Shown: positions 58,678 to 64,000 of the stretch, piece by piece
Numbering within the stretch: the first letter of the stretch is position 1
Layout: every line of letters begins with the position of its first letter
Origin: Prostheceraeus crozeri
Lineage: Eukaryota; Platyhelminthes; Polycladida; Euryleptidae
DNA length: 64,000 nucleotides
Direction of reading: 5' to 3'
NCBI GenBank assembly: GCA_907163375.1
Contig: CAJQUW010006985.1
Location: forward strand, 248,001 to 312,000
Made by a program: the position numbers and the translations under genes
Notes under the pieces: model-generated
Database searches by the model: none
Told to the model about the DNA's origin: nothing
What the model saw: the letters and a program-made list of their open reading frames with translations, nothing else

Positions 58678-59976
58678 CAGTGGCTACTTTTCGAAACCGA
58701 GAATCTAAACTGATTAACAATGCCGCATGTGGCACTTATGTAGGCACTACTCTGAGGTTGCAATACACATGTGTCAATCAGATGCTTGTACGAAGATGCA
58801 TTTGCACGTGCAACTTTATTGCTGAAACCGTAGAGGGCAATAAGCTGATGGGCTCAAGACAGTTCTCTTTATTACCATTCACTAAATTGCTATTGTCTGG
58901 TGAAGCACGAAGTACGATTATTGAAGGCATGCCTTTGCTTCTATTGTTTTCTATTATTTTCTGACTCATCATGGATCGGTAAGTGCTGGTAATAAAGCTG
59001 CACGTGTAAGCGCACCCTATACGTCAATTAAAATGTAGAACGAGTATAATTCCTTATCTACTCCGTTGATTTTCATATATTTCACTTCCCCGTGGCTCAG
59101 TGGTTGATGTAAAGGACCTGAGATCGGGAGTTGCCGCGTGCAAATCTATCCATGAAAAGGAATTACTTGGGGTTTATTTGACTTAAAGTTTGATCTCGTA
59201 GGTGTCACTGAGTTATGAGACTAGAGATCCGACTGCGATTACCACTATCACGCTAAATTCCGTATTTGCATTGATATTTTCTAGTAGCAATGTAGCACCC
59301 GCACATGCACTTTGTATCTTCGAATGAGCGAAATCTAAAGAAAATTTGGTATAATCCATATTCCATTCTCCGTCAGAATTGTGTTCATTGCAGAGGTTGA
59401 ATGCGTCAGTATGTTTTTCTATTTTGACATCGGTCATTAGGTTACAGGTTAGCAGGGAGTCTGTGCAACAAGGATAAGTTTCATCATTAGATCCGCATGT
59501 ATTCCTCAAATGCCATACTACAGAATCTAATTTTCGTAAAAGGTGCATGAGAATGAAATGGTTGTATGCATTGTCCTCTCATGCATTTTGTTATTCTCTC
59601 AGGAATCGTTGCCAGAATTTGCAATCATTTCTGATAGTTAGTTGTAAAGAGTCTTATTCCACGATAACTCATTTTCTGTGCGCAGAATTGATATCACTAA
59701 AGTAATGAAAGCATTAAAATATTTAATTTTCTAAAAGCTTTTCATTACTTACCAAGTCATTGTTATTGAGAAGCTAGCGTTCTTTATTGTTATTCCCAGG
59801 CTATTGATGATTCGTGTGATGAATTGAAAGATTAAATTGTGAAAAACGTCTTTGATTTGATGTGAAAATAATGTACTGTTATATTTTTAGCCTCACAACA
59901 TTCTAATGCTCGTGAAATGTAGTGAAATATTCTCACAGCTCTTTAGCTTTAAATATAAACAGACAATAAGCAATAA
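58678..59976. other. Mostly empty; one cysteine-rich minus frame
   Basis: A 111-codon minus-strand frame at 59213-59548 (KLDSVVWHLRNTCGSNDETY...) has spaced cysteines and could be an exon of a secreted protein, but splice sites are unconvincing and no family is recognised. Confidence 0.3.
59089..59152 (+). repeat. tRNA-like SINE head
   Basis: CCCGTGGCTCAGTGGTTGATG fits a box A and D arm; GCGTGCAAATCTATCC 35 bases later is a weaker box B. Probably a SINE head of a family different from the 11629 family. Confidence 0.4.
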
Positions 59977-60200
59977 TTGATGTCAAATCAAATTTTACTG
60001 AAATATCAAATTCTACTGTGTAATATGCCTATTAATACTGACTTGAACACATTTGTTGCCCAACTCATCAGGTTTGCTAGAATTTCATCAAATGCTTCCG
60101 CCTTCATTTTTAAGGTCGTCAAGAATGGAGGCTATGAGGTGTATCCACTACTGAATTCCTGTGTGAAATCCTTCTCAAGAAATAGGTTTCTTGTATAAAA
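59977..60200 (+). pseudogene. Possible retroelement RT-associated fragment
   Basis: The frame reads NTDLNTFVAQLIRFARISSN then ASAFIFKVVKNGGYEVYPLL and SCVKSFSRNRFLV. QLIRFAR...S...F followed by a short helix and a KSFxRxxxLV block resembles the segment after the reverse transcriptase in some retroelement proteins of aquatic animals. No RT core is seen. Low confidence; other explanation is chance. Confidence 0.35.
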
Positions 60201-60381
60201 GTTTGGTTGTTTTTCACGTCGCCAAATTTCTTCCATCATAGGAATATTTGGTTAGTCGCTATTATCCTTATGTTCTCATTCATCCAAATTTTATCTTGCA
60301 GTCAAGTTTTAGCAATGTTTCCTCAGATTTGGCGAGACCTTCCTCATCCTTTATTCGATGTGGTTGGCCTGGCCTCGCCAT

Positions 60382-61436
60382 TAGACCCCTGTGCCGCCGG
60401 CGAACGCCGCCGGTCACTACTTCGGCGTCGCGCCGGCGCAGACATTTTTCGTCTTATTTTATGGATTAACTGTCTCCACTGCATTTCTAACTGGAACTTA
60501 GGGAAATATCGTTTGTTCCTGAGGAAAAGTCCAAATATACTTTCTAGTTGGGTATAGCCAAGAGAGTAGCATTACATTCTGACAGGAACAAAGTTATCGG
60601 TGAAGAAGCTTGTATGGGTATCGATCGGTCAAGATATAACATTTTCACTTTGCTAGAATTCAAATGTATGATGTACATGTATATTACGTGTACTGTACAG
60701 TGATTAAACCGTGATGTCATACAAATAATTCATCGGTTACTCAGCTTTATATAAGGGTGTCGCACTTCTGTTAATTACACAAAAATCACAATTCTTGCTT
60801 GCTACCGCTGCCCCCATTGAAAGAGAGTATGGAGTGTTTGGTATTTACTTGTCAATGCAAAACGATCTTCTATTAGACCAAACCGTATCAACAAAATAAT
60901 TTTTATTCATGACAATTAGAACCTCTGTAAAGACAATATTCAATAGAATAAAATAGACTCGGATTTTTTTAATTTTAACCTCGATAATGATTCGCAGGCC
61001 TAACATGTAGAATATAGATAATTGATATCTTTTATTAATTCATTCTCGCTTTTATACAATATGAACGAAGGCTTATGCCACTAATATTTTAGTGGTGTTT
61101 GTGCCTACAAAGCTATATTTTGTGCTTATATTTTAGTGATGTTTAATGCATAGGCTAACAACATGTATATGTAGGTCCGTGAATTGTGCCGACTGGGTAG
61201 TCAATATGCATCACAACATTTTAAGATGGTGAATATTTACCGAATTCGTCTGTACTAATTTTAATCACTATTGAGATTTAGACTATCCGCTTTTTCGATT
61301 AAGCGGACGATGACGAAGAATAGGCCTATACTTAGATACTAAGGAGAGATCCAAGTTTAATTCTCATGAACTCAACAGATGTAGGCTACGCCGAAAACGC
61401 CGCCGCCGATGAAAAATATATCGGCGCAGGGGTCTA
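60382..61436. mobile_element. Non-autonomous hAT (TAGACCCCTG type)
   Basis: Ends TAGACCCCTGTGCCGCCGGC and, reversed, TAGACCCCTGCGCCGATATA, with a perfect 8-bp duplication CTCGCCAT at 60374-60381 and 61437-61444. GCCGCCGGCG-like words cluster at both ends. The 1055-bp body has no transposase motif. Confidence 0.93.
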
Positions 61437-61444
61437 CTCGCCAT

Positions 61445-62400
61445 GTGGGACAGATTGGAGGTTAGGTGCCGAAACATGATTTGACCATGATACTATGCAT
61501 CAGCTCTAAATTGAGAGTTAGCCTAGAATTTTTCAAAGTATATTTGTGCATTATAAAATCATTGCATCAAACTTCTATTCTAAGTTTGCATTACATGTAT
61601 TGAATGTCGCAGCGGGTTTACAAATCTCTTGTCTAACGAAAGAAGCTATGGAGCCTTAAAATGTGTTACTCTTTTCAGTGAGTCTTCCCCACTTACATAT
61701 GTCTCGCAGTAATTCTTTGTATTCGAATGAACTTAGTTTTAAAAATTGTTTACCTCGTAATAAATGACGTGAACAGACCTGAAATTACACTTCTAAGCTT
61801 CTCTGTCTGTCTTTTTCATCATCTAAGCTAAAACTTCTGTCTGTTTGTCGCCCATCAAGATAAGCATTGAAAACAGCCGCCGTCTTTCAGATACACAATA
61901 AATGTCGAATCATGTGTCATACAATGCTAATCTGCTCACAAATATAAAATTGTACATTTCCGAAAGGTTCATTAAAAAGGTCTGCAGGATTTGCCATAGC
62001 TATTCGATTTTTAATCTTCATGAACTGAATGAATTTTCTGATTTTGACTGTCAACTTACATGCGCCATTTTGGGTTTATGCTTTCATAACTTCCATTTTT
62101 TTATACATTTAGAAGATCAAATTTCAAACATCAGCTTGTGAAAAAGAGTTTTGCCATTAAGATGCGTGTATTTTTCTCCTGCCGAACTGATGAGATACAT
62201 TATTACCTCCTTATTACCTCGCAACAATAAGAAGTATCGATATTGCAACATTTTTAATCTAGTAATCGAGTAAAAAATTAAAAAGTTAAAAAGTTATTTC
62301 AACTTGTCAAAAATCCTGACCCGTGAAATATGAGCGGCCTTAAGCGACGTCGGAGAATCGGCAAAGAATACAATGCCTCTGGTTTGCAAAAGAAGACATT
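61445..62400. other. No recognisable feature
   Basis: AT-rich with short chance frames. Confidence 0.45.
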
Positions 62401-62655
62401 TATCAACGGATGTAGCCACCTACAGACATGTTTCGGCCTGCTTAGCCTTATAAGTCGTGGGTAGCGACGTTGGAGCTATAAGACATACAAGTATGCCTTC
62501 TAGTCAGAAGGTCACCGGACCAGCTGATGAATACGTGAATTGTCTAGGAAGTCACTCCTTTAACGTAGGCACGTGGAGGGCGGATCACATTCTGCAACTG
62601 CTTAATTCCACTGGATATTGAGGAGCTTCCCGCAGGCGATACTCATTATGTGTTT
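62401..62655 (-). repeat. tRNA-like plus hammerhead repeat, third copy
   Basis: A single, more diverged copy of the 51719-51990 unit, matching from TCAACGGATGTAG through GACATGTTTCGGCCTG, ACGTGGAGGGCGGAT to GATACTCATTATG. The hammerhead box has decayed (CTTATAA for CTGATGA) but GGCCGAAAC remains. Because it stands alone, the unit is an independent repeat and the 51719 structure is a dimer of it. Confidence 0.82.
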
Positions 62656-62721
62656 AGACATGCAGATAGACAAGTCGAATTGCCATCTTAACAAGTCTTG
62701 TTCCTGACAAGCGAGGATTAA

Positions 62722-62805
62722 CTTACCTGCTGATAATCGAACCCAGTCTTCTAAATGCTTACACGGCACGATAGGCACCAAGGCTACCGAAGCACCAGAT
62801 GCATT
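62722..62805 (-). repeat. tRNA-like SINE head
   Basis: On the minus strand TTCGGTAGCCTTGGTGCC (box A-like) is followed 31 bases later by GACTGGGTTCGATTATCAGC (good box B). Spacing fits an internal pol III promoter. No second copy seen in the window. Confidence 0.42.
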
Positions 62806-63080
62806 CATGATTGTGCCTGGCGCAAGACAGTTGTGCGCACGCATTATCCTCTCGTCGATAACTTGGTTCGACTCCCTCCTTTTCTGTGGCTGTGATGAGA
62901 ACATAGTGTGAAAGACTCGTGAAAGCCAGAAGAACTGAATTGTTTAACTCTATTTCACCCGCTGGCCCAAGCGTTTCTTTGATATTGCTCCAAGACTGTA
63001 ACAGCTTCGACTCCACTGCTTTGTGACCTTTCGTTTCTGCCTATCACTGATAAGCAACCGATATCAAATTTGGCTGATGT

Positions 63081-63226
63081 TGTGTCAAATACACGCACTA
63101 CCGTTCCGGTCCGAACTTGGAGGCACCGGAGGTGTGGCAAGTGTCCGTATTTGTCAAGGAAGGATGTCCAGACCTCCGGAGCCTCCAAAGTTAGGACCGG
63201 AACGGCAGTGCGTGTACTTGACACTA
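63081..63226. repeat. Palindrome next to PLE relic
   Basis: Arms 63081-63133 and 63172-63226 are imperfect inverted copies (TGTGTCAAATACACGCACTA, CCGTTCCGGTCC, ACTTGGAGGC, CCGGAGGT) with a 38-base loop. It lies directly before a PLE nuclease relic, as at 37677. Confidence 0.85.
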
Positions 63227-63232
63227 CCTTAT

Positions 63233-63592
63233 ATTGGCGATAGTGTCACTGCTCGATTTGTTTCTTTGTTTACCTCCGCTGTCCGAGCTTTCCCATGTGT
63301 GAGATTTCGTGCTAATTTTTACGACTCGGCATATTCAATTGGGCTCTCCGAAGGACTTTCTACCTCTAACGTGATACATTCTTTCAAATGCAGATGCGTT
63401 TATTCAAGTTTTCCGTCCAATGCTAGAGAGCTTTTCAGTGTTAAGTGTCAATCTGGTTTTGTCATCAAACTGCATGTTATGGAAGCTCTTCTGATTAGAT
63501 ATTTGAAGACTGCCTGTGGATTCATAAAGAACTTCTGTACTCTTTGTCTTTACCTTGGTGACTTTGTCCTTATTTTTTTAATTTTGTTTTAG
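63233..63592 (+). pseudogene. PLE GIY-YIG nuclease relic
   Basis: The frame reads AVRAFPCVRFRANFYDSAYS, then LSTSNVIHSFKCRC, then ARELFSVKCQSGFVIKLHVM followed by EALLIRYLK. The NVIYxFxCxC entry to the nuclease and the EALLIRYLKP end are family features; the central part with the YVGRT core is missing. Same subfamily as the relics at 197, 17394 and 36885. A T-rich region with TTTTATTATTTTTT follows, like the sequence after the relic at 197. Confidence 0.72.
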
Positions 63593-64000
63593 CTTTTATT
63601 ATTTTTTATATTTCACTTTTGCTTTTGTTGCTCTCTATCATATTTGCATTTATTGTTGTATTCTTTTCGTCTTCATTCTCTTCCTTTAATATTTTTACCA
63701 TCATGTCAATTGATTGTGTATTGTCTAGCTATCTTAATTACTTCATACTGTAAAACCTCTTTTCGTCATTATGCACCTTGAGTCATCGTAGATATCTATT
63801 CCAGCTTCCGTCCACATTGTGTGCAGAACTTCTTTTCTAAATCTTGTTAGCAGTCAATAGCAGTGTGTACCAAAATGGTTCATTTCCAGTGTTTCCACCA
63901 TGATGAGAACTGGACGAAAGATCTCGTGGAAAGAATAATGAGAAAATTATATCATTGCATCATTTAAGGGATTAAGGGAAGTGCCTTTCAGAATGCATCT
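63593..64000. other. T-rich sequence after the PLE relic
   Basis: Probably the PLE 3' untranslated region followed by unassigned sequence. No gene seen. Confidence 0.4.

Noticed and set aside
59213-59548. 111-codon cysteine-containing minus-strand frame
   Set aside because: Could be an exon, but flanking splice sites are poor and no domain is recognised.
1-64000. Retrovirus, LTR retrotransposon, Polinton or toxin gene
   Set aside because: No gag, protease, integrase, capsid or envelope motifs and no long direct terminal repeats were seen; the RT sequences are PLE or LINE type.
1-64000. CRISPR array or bacterial operons
   Set aside because: No regularly spaced repeats, no ribosome-binding-site-led gene strings; splice-type signals and SINEs indicate a eukaryote.

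Overview
This window looks like non-coding, repeat-dense nuclear DNA from an animal, probably a marine invertebrate. The reasons are AT-rich sequence, very few long reading frames, one good spliced host exon, tRNA-derived SINEs, and many Penelope-like (PLE), hAT, Tc1/mariner and LINE remnants. Frequent TAGGCCTA and TACATGTA words would fit an echinoderm, hemichordate or mollusc, but that is only an impression. There are no operons, rRNA genes or CRISPR arrays.

Layout. 1-3430: a PLE GIY-YIG nuclease tail, a tRNA-like SINE head, a LINE tail and a PLE-like unit bounded by inverted repeats. 3528-5183: a whole Tc1 element with an open DD34E transposase. 5397-6253: a non-autonomous hAT. 7430-11400: a PLE with an open 688-codon reverse transcriptase frame, preceded by the nuclease end of another copy; a hAT MITE sits between them and a further PLE piece is inverted. 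11629-17955: SINEs, LINE relics, and a PLE nuclease relic split by a second copy of the same MITE. 19548-21964: a hAT with a dead mariner nested inside. 30753-32037: the best host gene feature, a large terminal exon encoding a repeat-rich acidic protein. 36732-38550: a hAT carrying a PLE nuclease relic and a near-perfect 200-bp palindrome. 40704-43560: a whole element with CACAG/CACTG ends and an open 560-codon CMC-like transposase. 44282-45563 and 46231-48608: two more hATs, the second with a nested MITE. 51719-54233: a head-to-head pair of a tRNA-like plus hammerhead-core repeat, then a PLE with 475-bp terminal inverted repeats, both next to TA microsatellites. 60382-61436: another hAT. 62401-63592: a third copy of the hammerhead repeat, a palindrome and a PLE nuclease relic.

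Two themes stand out. Six or more different hAT families are present as non-autonomous copies, and most have perfect or near-perfect 8-bp target duplications, so their ends are firm. PLE 3' ends repeatedly occur beside large inverted repeats and beside hammerhead-like cores (CUGAUGA...GAAAC). That head-to-head arrangement, and the repeat joining a tRNA-like promoter to a hammerhead core, are the most unusual things here. All assignments were made by reading motifs and translations by eye; no database search was run.
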